Source: Ooceraea biroi (taxonomy: Eukaryota > Arthropoda > Insecta > Hymenoptera > Formicidae). Taken from it: a stretch of DNA of 64,000 bases. Shown here in pieces: positions 24,396 to 38,500 of this stretch. The position numbers and the translations under genes are program-made. The stretch is from NCBI RefSeq assembly GCF_003672135.1, contig NC_039514.1, forward strand, positions 11,025,787 to 11,089,786, given 5' to 3'. How positions within the stretch are numbered: position 1 is the first letter of the stretch; the number at the start of each line of letters is the position of its first letter. The notes below the pieces were generated by a model that was given only the letters and a program-made list of their open reading frames with translations, ran no database searches and had not been told where the DNA came from.

Positions 24396-27300
24396 ATGGG
24401 TTGGGTGGCGCTAGGGCGGTGTGCGGGTGGTGGCGGCCGCCTCTCGTCCATCCTCTCACTGTCTCTCACCTCCCTCGCAAGCTCCCTCATCTTCACCTCC
24501 CTCTGTATCCTCACACTTGCCTTTACTCTTGTCACCCTCGCGCGTGCCGAGGACATGTACGTATTGCAACAGCAAGTTAATCCTCACATGTTGCCCCTTA
24601 GCTTCTCGATCGTCCTCGCATTCATCTTTACGATTTTAAAAAGTCGAGAAATTTCATGCGATTATCACGGAAAAAAGCGAGCGATAAATGATAAGACGAG
24701 AAGCTAGGTCCGACTTTATTGCTGTAGAACAATTTAGCGCTCTTTCGAGATAAAGGAAGGAAGACAGTATAACGATCCGGATCCGCGTTTGACGAAATTT
24801 TCTATCAGGTTTATTACTGTTACACGTGTTATTATAATTACACGTTGTAAATTATCCAATGTTATGAGTTGTGACGGTACAACTCTTATAACAATAATCG
24901 TGTCGCCGTCCTATATGATAAAGGGAATATTGAAGGGAATTGTTCCCTCCTTTACAGTTTTTTCCGTCATAAAAATCGTTTCGCTCAGCTTAGTATAATA
25001 TCGATTCGAGCCCTTCAATTGCGGCCGACAGTTACAACCGCACGATCGATGCCCAATATAGCTGCGTACCATCTCGGGCCAAGTGTGCTTCTTCCTTCCT
25101 TATTCTAGAGCGCTCTTATCAATGTCTGTAATTGATTACTCGACAAACTCGATGAAGCGAGTTGAAGACTACGTCAACTTTCCTGCATGTAAAAGCGTGT
25201 AATCTAGAATTTTGTGGATCGAGAATATAGAAGATTATTACATTTTATAGCCTCGTAACGACGCGATGCGAAGAAGTCGAGTACTCGCACTACTTGAGTA
25301 CCCGATGTCGTCTCGGCCGTGTACCGTTGCATCGAATGTCTTAGCATAAGTAGACCAGTAACGAATTTTAGCAATTTGATGACGTTTTGTGACTTCCGTA
25401 GCATCTTACGTCTCCTGACAAGCGGTGAATCTAGATGCAGTTACGTAATAATAGTGCTTTAGAGAGCTGCGTTTGTCAGTTATTGAATCGGTAGATTCTT
25501 TTTTCTATGTACACACATCTTTCCGATATGAATGTGACGTATGTTTCACACTTATTAGAAACGTTATTCATTAAACACCACTTCAACAAATGCAAATTAT
25601 CTCAGCCACTTCGAAGGTCGACGATGCCACTTTCAACTGTCCCTTTGATCATCCTTTACGTCGCAAAGAATTTGCTTGATTGATTTGTTCGAATTATTAC
25701 ATTCCAACACCCCGTCTCCCCTTTTTGCTACGGCTGAGCGAAACGACCTTCGAGGTGGATCGAGATAGGGAAAGCCACTACTCGCCGGAAGCTCGCGCAG
25801 TGGGAGAACCCGCTGATGAACCCCGTAAGCTCGCCAGGTTCCTTCCGGATGCACCTACAGTGCATTGTGTTGCAGCTTCGAGGAGGGCAAGTCGGACAAG
25901 GAGATCCTGGACAACCTGCTGCTGTCGACGCGTTACGACAAGCGGCTTCTGCCCCCGGTCGAAGGTACACTGCGACCCCCTATCCCACATTCCGGTCGAA
26001 GCGACTACGACGTTCCCAATACCGCCCCCGATCATCCCTGATGAAGCCTGATATATTCCCAAAGCACTTCAAACATCACCGGCACCGCTACCACCACACA
26101 GCACCACACAACCACAGCTCACTGCTCACCCCTCATCGTAACGGTACTCTTTGTAGATCGATTCGCGCTCGAAGGTATGACAGGAAGAAAGCGTGAAAAG
26201 AGATAGGGAATCACGCGTGACTGAGAGGGCGAGGCGTGATACGAGAAGAGGTGTGTCGAGTGAGCGATTTAGCGCGTTAGCGAGCGGATTCGAGTGCGCT
26301 AACGCGAAAAACGCGTCTATATTTCGTGAAGTACGCAAGCCCCATGAAAATCCACCCTCCATCCGTTCTCCGATTCTTTTCTCTCAGTTTCTTCTTTCGG
26401 TTTCCAGTCAAATCAACCTTAAAGAACGTCCGCTTCGTGATCTTTATTGTATATCGGTTTTTCTACTCCAGAAATTTAAGATATTAACGGTGAGAATCGT
26501 TTACTGGGAATCGTTTCTGTCAACATTTTCCGCTCGGGTGGCTCATAAAAAGTGTAAAAAAAGCAGGTGTTAGATACCGAGATGATAGTTTCTTCCGCTT
26601 CCTCAGGGAATTATTGAATGAAACTTCATAAAGTTTGAAGTGGCACTCTTTGGTTTTCTCTTGATTTGATCTTGACTAGAATCTGGAAAATTGTATCGCT
26701 GCGAAAAACAGCGGTTCGATCAATCCGTTGATCAAGTGACAGAAGGGTAATGGCATTCTTCGATATGATCTTCATGATTTGCATGTAGACGAGGAGGATC
26801 ATGATTTGATTAAGATTGGAGGCACGCCAAACGGTAATATTTATAAGGTGTTCTCCGGCAGTGTCCGAGTTATTAACGGCATCACGACAGGTCTATCGCA
26901 GACGTGACTGGTAGTAACGATTGTGTATATGTGTGCGGAAATAGTGCCAGCATATAGTTATTAACGTCTGCCAAGAGGTGACACATACACTTCTCTCTCT
27001 GCCGCTATACGTTATGATTTGCATAGCGAAATTCCAATACTCTGTCTACATTAATCAAACTGTTATTTCGACACTTGGATGAGTCAATAGGATCGGGTAA
27101 ACGGCGACTGTTTGCTGTTATAATATTGACCAGCGTATCTTTAGACATTCAATATGTAGAACGACATTTACAGTATTTTTTTACGTATATAAACGCGTTG
27201 GCGTATGATAGGGAAATGTGTTTTACTTTTCTTTCAATAATTGTGCTGCAATTTAATAATTTTAGCTAACATGACACGTTGTTAATCACCGCGGGGGACC

Positions 27301-30300
27301 ACGAAGATTCCATATCGACCATCGCATTGCATGAATAGATAATCAAGACTTAATGCGGCGAAAGAAAAATCGGGCTACAAATGCATGAACCGGATTGTGT
27401 TCCTCAGGAGAATACCGGCTATATTCAAGGAGTGAAGTGCACTCTGGCTGTACGAAGATTGCATTATTCAGTCTTCATCAGTGCAAGGGCTTCACACGCG
27501 TCGCGCGACAACACAGATCACATTCCTTCGCGAAGTATTTTCTCGATCCGTAGAGCCGCGTTCGTATTCGCGTAGTTGTAATTCATGAGCAATGAAAATC
27601 CGAGTGTACGATTGCAAGGAACAATTAAGGGAAATAATAGTTTTCAACAGAGAGTTATTCTCTCGTTGCGGACGACAAGAGTCGGGCTTAAAAAGGATGA
27701 GACGTGGGTTGTCTGGTGTCATAGAAACTTCCACTCTGAGAGACCTACACAGTACTCATTCACTCTTCTGAAAACACTATCTCCTACATATATCCGTCAA
27801 ACGCATTACAATGTACTAAGTAAGAGTAAGGTAATCGGCACGAGACTGGATAAAAAAAACAAAATCATACAAACTTAGTTTCCTTTCAAGAATTCGCATA
27901 TATGCTACAGTCAATTTTTCGCAGAGCGATCATAAATTATGAAAAATATAAAATCGTATAGATGAAAATTCAGATAAAGGCAGGAAAAATAAAAACGATA
28001 AAACGGAGATAGAGAAATAGGTCTAATTGTAAGCGGCTTCTCTTCGAAGCCGTACATTGAGCGCAAAATGGACAAAGTGAATGCACGAAGTGAGAGGATA
28101 AGTTGTGGGCAAGGGCTGTTGGGTGTTACAGATGCTGCTTTCTGCTGCGGAATGAGATGGCCTGGTGACACTACCGGCTTGACAAACCAGTCGTCGGTCG
28201 ACTCCAAGTACCAGAACAAGAACCAGAACAATAACCACTACACGCCGCACCAATACCTACGCACTCACCTTCGCGGTCCGTCCTTTAACTTTTATCTCTT
28301 ATTACTGCGCAATACCATCTATATAGAAGATAATTGATCGTCACCACGATCTCTCTTGATCGACTCAATTTGGTCTACTCAGCTTATTCAGTACCGGCTC
28401 GATCTATTCGGATTAATCTTCGGACTAATTGCTGCGTTATTGTTGTTAAAGCAATGATGAGATATTCTTGAATCGTTCGGCGCGAACTCGCGTGGCTTAC
28501 AGAGAAGTTCCAAAAAACATATTATTTTGTCGAAAATGTACATATAGAAACGTTCACGTTGTAAACGGTCCCCTGTTTACAAATAATCATATTCACTCGG
28601 CGTGTAAGGACCTCAATTAATACAAATTGAGCTCTATTAATTTAATTGGTGATTCGGAACATTAAATGAGTTGAAATACAGGGATGAATAGTAAAGTACG
28701 TAGCAATTCGATATTTTGATTCGATTCAATTTGAATACTAAATCCTTTTTATTGTTAAAATTTATCTCTAATCATCTTTAGCTGAAGATGACTTATTGAC
28801 GCTACTTATTTAACACTTGAAAAGGAGAATTAATGATCGAAACGTAGTGTTTCTCATTTTATTTGTATTCGCCAGTTTAGTCAACAATAAAGAGGATTTA
28901 ATATTCAAATTGAATCGAATCAAAATACAAATTAATTTAACACAAAGGACTAGAATTAATGATCGAAACGTAGTGTTTCTCATTTTATTTGTATTTGCCA
29001 GTTTGGTCAATAATAAAGAGGATTTAATATTCATTAATTTACTGGCGACATAAAGGCTCCTTTCTCGATTTAATTTGGTTTTCCAAGATTGCTTCTGTTC
29101 ATTGAACCTTTATTCCCGTTTAATGTTGATTGGTGATTCTATCACCCATTGTTATGCGATAGAGTAACCGACCAAGTTTCATGACAATCGCCTGCTAAGA
29201 AGTCAAAACACTTTAGCAAGTATCATTAGTGTTATCGCGAACGCAGCCAATTGTAAACTTCACTATTGATTAACAACGGCTGATTCAGTCGGTCGAGTTA
29301 AGTACTGAATGAGACGTGTATCGACCTTCCGTGCGAGGGTTTACAGGTCGGTCAGGATGTACACATATATCGTATAATACGCACGAGAATCCATTTAATT
29401 AACCAGACACTGATAAATTATTATGCCACGAGATTCATGATTTTAAGAGAAGCATTATTAATGTAGCTTCACGTGATCTGATTGGATCTCGCTCGGAAGA
29501 TTTAGAAACATTTCGAAATTGTTGTACTAGCTTGTTGTTCGTTGAAGTCGAGTTCTTGCGGATGGTAAGAGCTGGTGTAACCGCGAACGAGCACGGAAAG
29601 TCGCGTCGAAGTATCCGATTGTTGCGTCAAATTGGATCAGTATTAACGTTAATCGTATCGACAATCGTTACCGTCGACCTTGACCTTCGCTACATACAGT
29701 TTTGACACTTTACAACCTCGCACACGTATCCGTACATATACTCATACATATGTATGCACAAAGAGAAACAAAGAGAGAGAGGCAGGAGAACGAGGCATTG
29801 ACGGTAACACTGTTAAACAATCAAGGAATGATGATGTGAACTCGATGTTTAACTGTACACGATGTTTGACACCAAAAGCCAAGAGAGGGTCGGGGACCGT
29901 GATTGTGGTATTAGCTCGCGTGTATCTGTGGGACTGTGACTTTTGATGTGTATGTTTAGCTGTGGCAGCGGACCTCCCCTCATTATGCGATCATTACAAA
30001 TCGTTTCTCATTCGTTACACACCGACTCCAGTTAATCACTGCGCTCAGACACTGATCGCAAACTTCACGTACATACGTACAGCTCGGATTATTATTTATT
30101 AGAGCTAACGTGAGAGATGTTAAGTTATGTTAATAATGCTTAACTCACATATCGGGTAATGCATTATTAAACGATTCTTGATAATCGCATTATTTGTCAT
30201 TATTAGATCTGGAAATTAATATGTCAATGTAGACGCGGGATACATGCGCTGAATAATCGTCGGAATCGAAGAAAACGGGCTGGACGAATAAGCCATCGCG

Positions 30301-33300
30301 ATAAAACGCGCCGTCCGTTTCCACCGGCCGCGAACGTAGCGAGATAGAATCGATCGTATTACGACGCGGTATATAAAAGTTGGTCGCCAATCGCAGGATC
30401 TACATTCCAGTCAAGGTGGCTTGACTTTCGTGCTCGATGCATCGACCTATTAATGTTCGCTCCGCTACATGTCCTCATCGAGGGCTGACGTGTTTATGCT
30501 GTTTATTGATCGGCAACACATTAATATATATATTTTCTTCCTAGAGTTACTTATATCACACGATTAACCTAATGTTGTAGCAATCTATAACTTGTGTTAG
30601 AGTTACAAAGTAGTCGCGGAACGATTCTGACACAACGAGGAATTTTACGCACAGAAATCTCATTCCGATCCAATCAGGCTACAATTAAAATTGCCTCTCC
30701 GCAGTTTCGCAAAAGCGGAATGCACGAATGCACAGAACAAATCCATCAGCACGCATCCCACGGAAGAGATCATGTCCTACTTCCCATCCAACTCCATTCT
30801 AACTTGCGATAAACAGATCTGTCTTAATTGTCTACGCGTAAACGATGTTCGAATCCTCGCTGGTTGAGACTCGAATCCTTTTCGGTAGATTTAGGATGTT
30901 CATGCTCAGGAACAGACGTGTTCTTATCCCAGGATGAATTTACGAGTGGAGCTTAGTGCTGTCCCGTATCACAGACACCGTCTTCTTCTCCAGATCATCC
31001 GTGTGGGACAACGTGGCTTACTCTCTTACTGTGCCGAATGCGCAATCTGTTTGCCTTTTACATCACGTTACATCTAGTCGTGTCAATAATAGTAACGATG
31101 AGTGTCATGCGAATTTAATAACGTTGTTAGCGATGACTGAAGCACGTACGCTGTTTTCTCCAGGAAGGAATAACAAGTCCGAAAAGTGCCTGTTTTTACA
31201 AGTGACGGCGATGATCGATGATCAGACGGCAATGTTGATCGTTCGTTTGTTACAGCCGCGCGGACCTCGTTGCGACGATCTCGTGAATAAACGCGTTAAC
31301 ACGAATAAATCGGAATCGGGGAGCAACCGATTCGTAATCGGTAGTCATTCTCAGGATAAAAGCCTATAGACCAATCCGAGAGAGTCCTAACCACGACCTC
31401 AAGCTTCTTTCCAAGTATACTAGCAGCATGTGCACAGCATGGCTCGAAAAAGAAAGCTTTTGGCATATATTCCTTATAATAGCATCAGCTTATGTTAATA
31501 TCACAACAGACACACATACGATATCTCGTTTGGTACAGTTGTGCACTATTCGTGTCTACAATCGTGTGGAAATTGCGCCCGGCGATCTCCACGCGACGAA
31601 AAAATTCTGTACCGATCGATCCACGTGTTGCAATAACAATTACTTGATATCGAGTGCATCGAGAGGAAAAAAACAGATTATTCTGATGATTTTTTCAATA
31701 TGAAATTCGGCAAGTACATGTAGATGAAGCAATTTTCTGAAAAATATTTTTGCAATCGTAACATAAATTGAAATATTTAGATTCTCGAGCGTTCACTGTA
31801 ACGTTCGGTCATATATTTTTTTTTTCAGTTTGTTAGAGACATTGAAAGTCTCGTTATTGCTGAAGTTGCACAGGGATGTGTCCTGCGTATCAATTTGGAG
31901 AAACAAATACCGATAACTTTGCAACGTGATCGATCGGCCAAGTCGGAATTTACGAATCAAAAGCGTACTCGTTTACTGTTTCAGGAACCTTGACTGTGAA
32001 CGTGAGCGTATTGCTGTTGAGCTTGGCTTCTCCCGACGAGTCCAGTCTGGTAATACAACTATATTTTTTCAGTTTGACCGAACAGTAACAAAAGGTTTAA
32101 TTGTCGGAATTTAATAAATTAATGATTCAATCGACAAAGTTAAAGCTCTGTTCTATTTAAATTAATATCATTTGTTATCATCTCGATATTTTAAAACAAT
32201 ATCGTGATTTTTGTCTCGGAACATCTTGGAAGGAATTCCTGATTAATGAGCGTTACGAGAGACATTTGTACAATTGTAAACCAAGAGAAAGAATAAGAGA
32301 GTGAAATTACGTCGACAGTGATGTTCTTCCTGCTTTCACAGAAATACGAAGTGGAATTCCTGCTCCAGCAACAGTGGTACGATCCGCGATTACGCTACAG
32401 CAACAGATCCAGATATGAGTTTTTAAATGCGATTCACCATTACGAGGATATCTGGTTACCGGATACGTATTTCATAATGCATGGAGATTTCAAGGATCCC
32501 ATCATCCCCGTTCACTTTGCCCTGCGGATATACCGCAACGGCACCGTCAACTATCTTATGCGGTATATGACTATCTTATAACATGCTGATATATTTCATA
32601 CATGCAAAAACCATACATTACATAACATATAATATGCATTTGAAAAATCAATATAAATCATGCGCTTCCACAAGATGATAACGACACCGTCGCAAAAAAT
32701 ATTTTCGACAATGCTCCTGCGGTGTGTCTTCAATAATCAAAATTAATGATGCACGATGCTCGTTTTTCTATTCTTATTGTAGCCATATAAATAGGTTGCT
32801 ACCGTTTTACAGGCGTCATCTTATCCTATCCTGCCAGGGTAGACTTAATATCTTCCCCTTTGACGACCCATTGTGTTCATTCGCGATTGAGAGCAGTGAG
32901 TATAGTGTTTAAAACTGAATAGCTTTCGGATACGAGCGATAGAGAGATAGAAAGAGACAACCTACGCTGTTGAGTAGCGTCTGATAAAATAAGCATTTTT
33001 ATTTTTCAGTATCTTACGAGCAAACGGCGATCATGTATGTGTGGAAGAACGACGAAGGTACATTGCGTAAAAGCCCAAGCCTAACGTCATTGAATGCGTA
33101 TCTCATTAAGAATAAGACAACTTCGTGTCCGATCAAAGTAAGCTGGCGAGGTGAGTAAAAGAATCAGTCGCATGTTTCGTAAGTTTCCCTCGTAAGTTCT
33201 CTCAGAAGTTTCGAGAAAGGAATGCAGTTTCAGATGACACGTGCATCCCTTGTAAGAATGTTGTCCGATGCACTGTGATGACTTTTGCAGTCTGTTACGT

Positions 33301-35538
33301 CAGTCAATCGTGATCGTCGAAATTCTATTTCTCTCGTGTAAATTGATATTTCTTCATTTATTGCTGTGAAAATTTGCGGTTTTCTTTTTTTTCCCTTTTC
33401 GTTATTACTATACAAGTATGCCTCCTTCCGATTTTGTTACAAATGAACGTCATTTGTCCGACATTGCGCTTGGCGATTAAATCGATGATTGCCATTTGGA
33501 TCTGTGACATCTGTGTGATGCAAAATTCATGTCATAATATTTCGAAATTGTTCGTCATTAAAACGTAATGAACGCAGCCAACCTTCCGACAGCGAATTGA
33601 ATTAGAATTCAATTTCAGTTTCATTTTTATCATTAATTTCTGTTATTCAATTCAGTTGCACTTTTTAAAAATGATTAATATTGTTGGCGCTGTGTATGAA
33701 GCACTTATCTTTAATGAACAATACGAAGGTAAGTTTGCACGCATGACAATTATGCAAGAGCATATGTTATTTACCCTGTTTGTTTTTGGCGAAACGCGTA
33801 ACACTTAATTTCTTAACACCGTGAGCGAGATTAGAGCGTAGTTGACACTTTTGTTAAACATCTCGTTTTATTTATTTCTCTAATTGTTTCAACAGGAAAA
33901 GCATTCTTTGAGGATCCGAGTCCTTTGCGCGAGATTTTGATTTTTTAATCGATACAAATACATTTTGAAAAACGGAATTTAATCAGTAATTTTATTACGG
34001 TCTTATTCCGGGGACGCAAACCGAATTTTTTAAATGGTACGCCCATTTCTCCTGCGAGCTCTCTTCGCTAGGAACTTCTCTCTGCGTGTACATGCCTCCC
34101 TGCAAAGTGGCTTCGTAATACAATCAAAAATATGAAAATCTGTGAAATATTACACGCGAAAAGAGATACACACGCACACACGAGCACGTACGTAGCTATA
34201 GCTGCATAGAAAGCACAAGAGAGCCATTTGTGCATGCGACGTAGCAGTGAATCAAATATCCGTGCTGTATCTCTTCTTCCGCTCCTACCCGTTCACCCCC
34301 ATTTGTTAGTTGACATCGTAGTGTCTGTACTTTGACGAGTGTATACACACGAGTACGAAAATAGATCTCCTAGATTGCCTTAGAAGATGCATATTGGCAA
34401 CCTTGGATCCTGTCTCGCTTTTCGACTGAACCCGCCGTGGTTTGCTTTTGGGGTGAGGCTTTCTTTCTTACATGGGTCTTCATCGGATGTTCTTGAGGGG
34501 TGGTAACCTTCCCCTGCGTGTTTCTCGCTCGCCGCCTTCTCGCGCGCTTGCAATCGATTCTTTTGCTGCTGCGGCATCGACGTCCCGCGGATTGCCCGAT
34601 GAAAATCGAGCATTTTGCCACGGGGGATATTTTCATATGTAACTAATGGCTTCTGCTAACATAGAATCCTAGGATTTACGTGTGTAGAGGAAACGTGTTG
34701 ACGTTGTGCCGGCAAGCTAATAAACTTTAGACGCTTCTTGATCGTCTGGGTGCAGTGAGAGATTTTCTTCAAACTTTTCAACTATGGAACTTTGCAGCAT
34801 GTATCGTTTGATGTTTGTGTAATATGTGACCGTACAAATATTAAAAATTAAATTAACGATTGAGTTTTCGTGAATTGCTATCGTGATTTCCGTGAGTTAT
34901 TATCGTAACAAATTTTCACATGTTGCAAACTTCTATTTTAATTCATAGAATGTAACGAACGCATTTTATAAGTGTGATTAGAAGAGAGAAATATAAATTC
35001 AATTATCATATAAGGGTAATTTTAGACTTCACTTCTCGACCTAAAATGATCTTGAAATAATATACTTTGCCCTAAAGGATTCAACCATGGCGGAAAACGG
35101 GTTATGCTTGATCTGTTTACTATAACCATAAAAATTATCGTTTGTATGATTAATTGGCAGCAATATGAGAAACTTAATTTAACTTTCATTTAAATTGTAT
35201 CATAAAAGGCATAAATAGGCCAATATACCAATAATCTAATAAAACAAATCTTGATATTAAAATTACGTAACTATCCAATCGTTCATCTTTGACAATTTTC
35301 TGGCGTTTGCAGAAAATTTAATTTAAATTAAATTGTTTCAGATTAACTTCTAGCGTTGGTTATTTATTAATGCGTATACCATTATAAATTATGATAAGAA
35401 ATAATTCGAAACAAAGAAAGTAGCTTTTGAAAAACAACTTGAAATATATATGAAAAAATATATATGATAAAAAAGTAAAAATAATAAAATCTATATATAT
35501 ATATGTACATATATGTATATGTATATATATATATTATA

Positions 35539-35573
<35 letters not shown>

Positions 35574-38500
35574 ATCTCAGGAGAGGAAAAGATGAGATTG
35601 GCTCGACAAAGCCTAGACATTACAGTGGATCAAGCGTTACCTCGAGGTTTTGCGTGGGGATTTAACTCTCCCTTTGAGAGAAAAACTTTGGTAGAAAAAG
35701 GCGAGGGAGAAGAGAAAAAACGAAAAGAAATAGGAAGGAAGATCGTGGGCTGTTCTGTTGCAGCTGATGGACAGATCAGGTTCGACGAGGACGAGTTCAG
35801 TGATGGGGAATCTAAGTGTTCGCTGTGCCAGCGCAGGTTTGAGGAGCAAGGTAAAAATCACACTTAACTCTTCGGCACGAGTGTCTAAACGTGTCTGAAG
35901 CGAAGTCGAAGAAGAGCAGTGAGAGGACGAGAGAGAGAGAGAGAAAGAAAGGAGGGAAAGGAAGAGAGAAAGAGAGAGAGAGACAGGACCAAGCTTACCA
36001 AAACTCGAAATACCAAACACCCAAAGTAGATAATCGATGTTGCTTTCGCATATAGTATATCGATTTGCGGCAGTGCGACAGAATCGCCGCACGATTGGAG
36101 AACGTACGAGCTGTTGCCAAAGTTTGGTAGTTAATTTTGTGATTGCTAAATGCCAAAGCGAAAAGAGACCTCTCCGTAATTGCGTGTTGCGTTTGGTTGC
36201 ATTGTGAATTTTGAGAAGGATGGCAAAATGAAGGGGCAGATACAGATCTGTTACCTATTATAAAATCCGTTTAATTTGGCTTACATTGTTATGATTTCGA
36301 CGCTTAATTATTTAGTCAGCTTACATTGTAGTGTTCGATTAGAGTCCACGCTATCGCTCGCTAAATATTTGCCGACCCGTCACTTCGCATTTCCATGAAA
36401 GATGCCAAACACGGAGAGATGTCTGGAAAAGTTCCCTTGCCTCAAATTAGAGATCAGATAAATGCCGCTGCGATATGAATCATCCTGAAGTAAAATTACC
36501 CAGGCTGACGGTTGTAAGTTCCATGGGCGGGCAAGTACTTATGAGCGGCAATTTATATGGGTTCTTGCGCGGTTGAACACATATGGGCCACGGAGATAGT
36601 AGAGCTGGAATTCTTCCTAAAGTGAATTTTATCAATGTTTTTACATCCGTTATTTCCTCCGTTGCCCAATATAAGCTTCGCTTCTTCGTATTTTTACTTC
36701 ATGTTTTATGGTAGAATGTTATACGTATATGTTATTTATTTATTTATTAGATATCCGCGATAAAACTTGAAATTAATGTTGGAAAAGACCCAAACGAAAC
36801 GGAGGTTTAAATTTTTATGCAAGTCATATAAAAGATTGAATACAAGTAATTAATTAATTAATATAATCAACATGAATCGTTTGTATCACAATTATCGAGC
36901 AAAAATATCTGTTTTCTTTTTAATTTTTAAGCAAGATACAGGGTAGCAGCGTAAAGTATCGAGAGTATAGACTTGTGGAAAGTTGGTTTAGTTTGATGTT
37001 TACCCGATGGTAGATGTTCCCTCATGCCTGTCAGCCTTTTGACAAACCCTTTCCTAAACGCCCACACGTTAGTACTTTGTTGAAGTACTTGAAGTGCTTC
37101 TGCGAATGTGGGGTTTGTTTTGGGGTTGACAAGGTGGTCATACGCTATTTTCTACCTTTATTCTTTTTCCGTACATAAAGAGACACGCCTTCCCAAGCTC
37201 GTCACTTATATATAATTCACAATAAAAATCAGCAGCATTTTACTTCACGTCTTTACAATCGATCTATTTATCGTATTCGACGTGTACGTAAATATATTTT
37301 TAGTGTATTTTTGTCATGAAACATTCCGTTTAAACGTGTCAATCACATTATCCGATTAATCATTCATAAGTACGATTGAGACACAGCTCTCTAATATTCG
37401 ATTATTCGTGATTATTCTTTGATGGTTCGTCTCAACTTAAATCGATATCAAAGTACTGTTAGCTTTCGCTCTCCGAATTCCTCCATCGATTATTGCGCCA
37501 GTACGGAAAATGAAGTTGCGTGTGCGTGACCCAGGTAATTACAGCTGCTTGAAGGTGGATCTGATCTTCACGCGGGATCGCGCCTTCTACTTTACCACGG
37601 TTTTCATCCCGGGGATTATTCTGGTAACCAGCTCCTTCATCACATTCTGGCTCGAATGGAATGCTGTGCCGGCGCGAGTGATGATCGGTGAGTCTACAAG
37701 ATGATCGGTGAGCACAATGCCGACCTATTTCTCAAAAAACGGCAGATTTATTCCGACTTGAAAGGACTCGGGGGTGAGTCAGCGTATACTCTGGCACATA
37801 GCGCGCGAGAAAGAAATAATCTATATTTTATGGCTCCATTGTTGTTCCACATTTGGAATCCTGTACGGAATGTAAGCTTGTGTATTTTATTGACTCTCGA
37901 GCAGTCGTACCTTTCTCCTTTCACGTCGCAAACGCGACTTATTAGCTCACATCAGACATTATCTTTGCTGAAATAACGCTTGTGAAACTTTCTTACATAA
38001 ATTCCTCGGATTACCTGCTTTTTTCAAGCACCAAATTGTAACGTCAGTTTGCTCAATCTAATATAAAAGAAAACGCGGCTGCTTCAGAATTAATAGAAAC
38101 TTCCATTGAAACTTAACTGTCTAATTATTCTGTTATTTTAACTTCATCGTTTTCTTATATTTAAGCTTAGATCAGACACTGAATATTACGAACGATTCCC
38201 ACTCGTACAGCGCAACGAGTATTCCGGAAGGAAAGACTCATTTTTCATTTCGTGTTTCAGGTGTAACAACGATGCTCAACTTTTTCACCACGTCGAATGG
38301 CTTCCGGGGGACGCTGCCCGTCGTTTCGAACCTGACTGCCATGAACGTGTGGGACGGCGTGTGCATGTGCTTCATCTACGCGAGTCTTCTCGAATTCGTC
38401 TGCGTGAATTACGTCGGCCGCAAACGGCCGATGCACAACGTTGTCTATCGTCCGGGCGAGAACCCCGTCACCCAGGTACTTTGCTGATTGACGTGTCCTC

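Larger units (their letters stand above)
25965..31984 (+). other. pHCl 6-kb intron
   Basis: Donor gtacac at 25965 and acceptor tttcag ending 31984. It contains a candidate cassette exon (28132-28275) and a 126-bp tandem duplication (28811-29040). Otherwise there is no recognisable gene, RNA or transposon. Confidence 0.6.

Noticed and set aside
28023..28253. Minus-strand frame with a Val/Leu-rich start resembling a signal peptide
   Set aside because: It starts at TTG, and the hydrophobic run is the antisense of a caagaaccagaa repeat. The plus strand makes better coding sense there.
30840..30885. gttcgaatcc words resembling a tRNA T-arm
   Set aside because: No matching acceptor stem, D-arm or A/B-box pair around them.
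35592..35763. Plus-strand frame leading into the cassette exon
   Set aside because: It has no good acceptor (TA repeat upstream) and is Lys/Glu-rich chance sequence. The clear acceptor at 35763 defines the exon.
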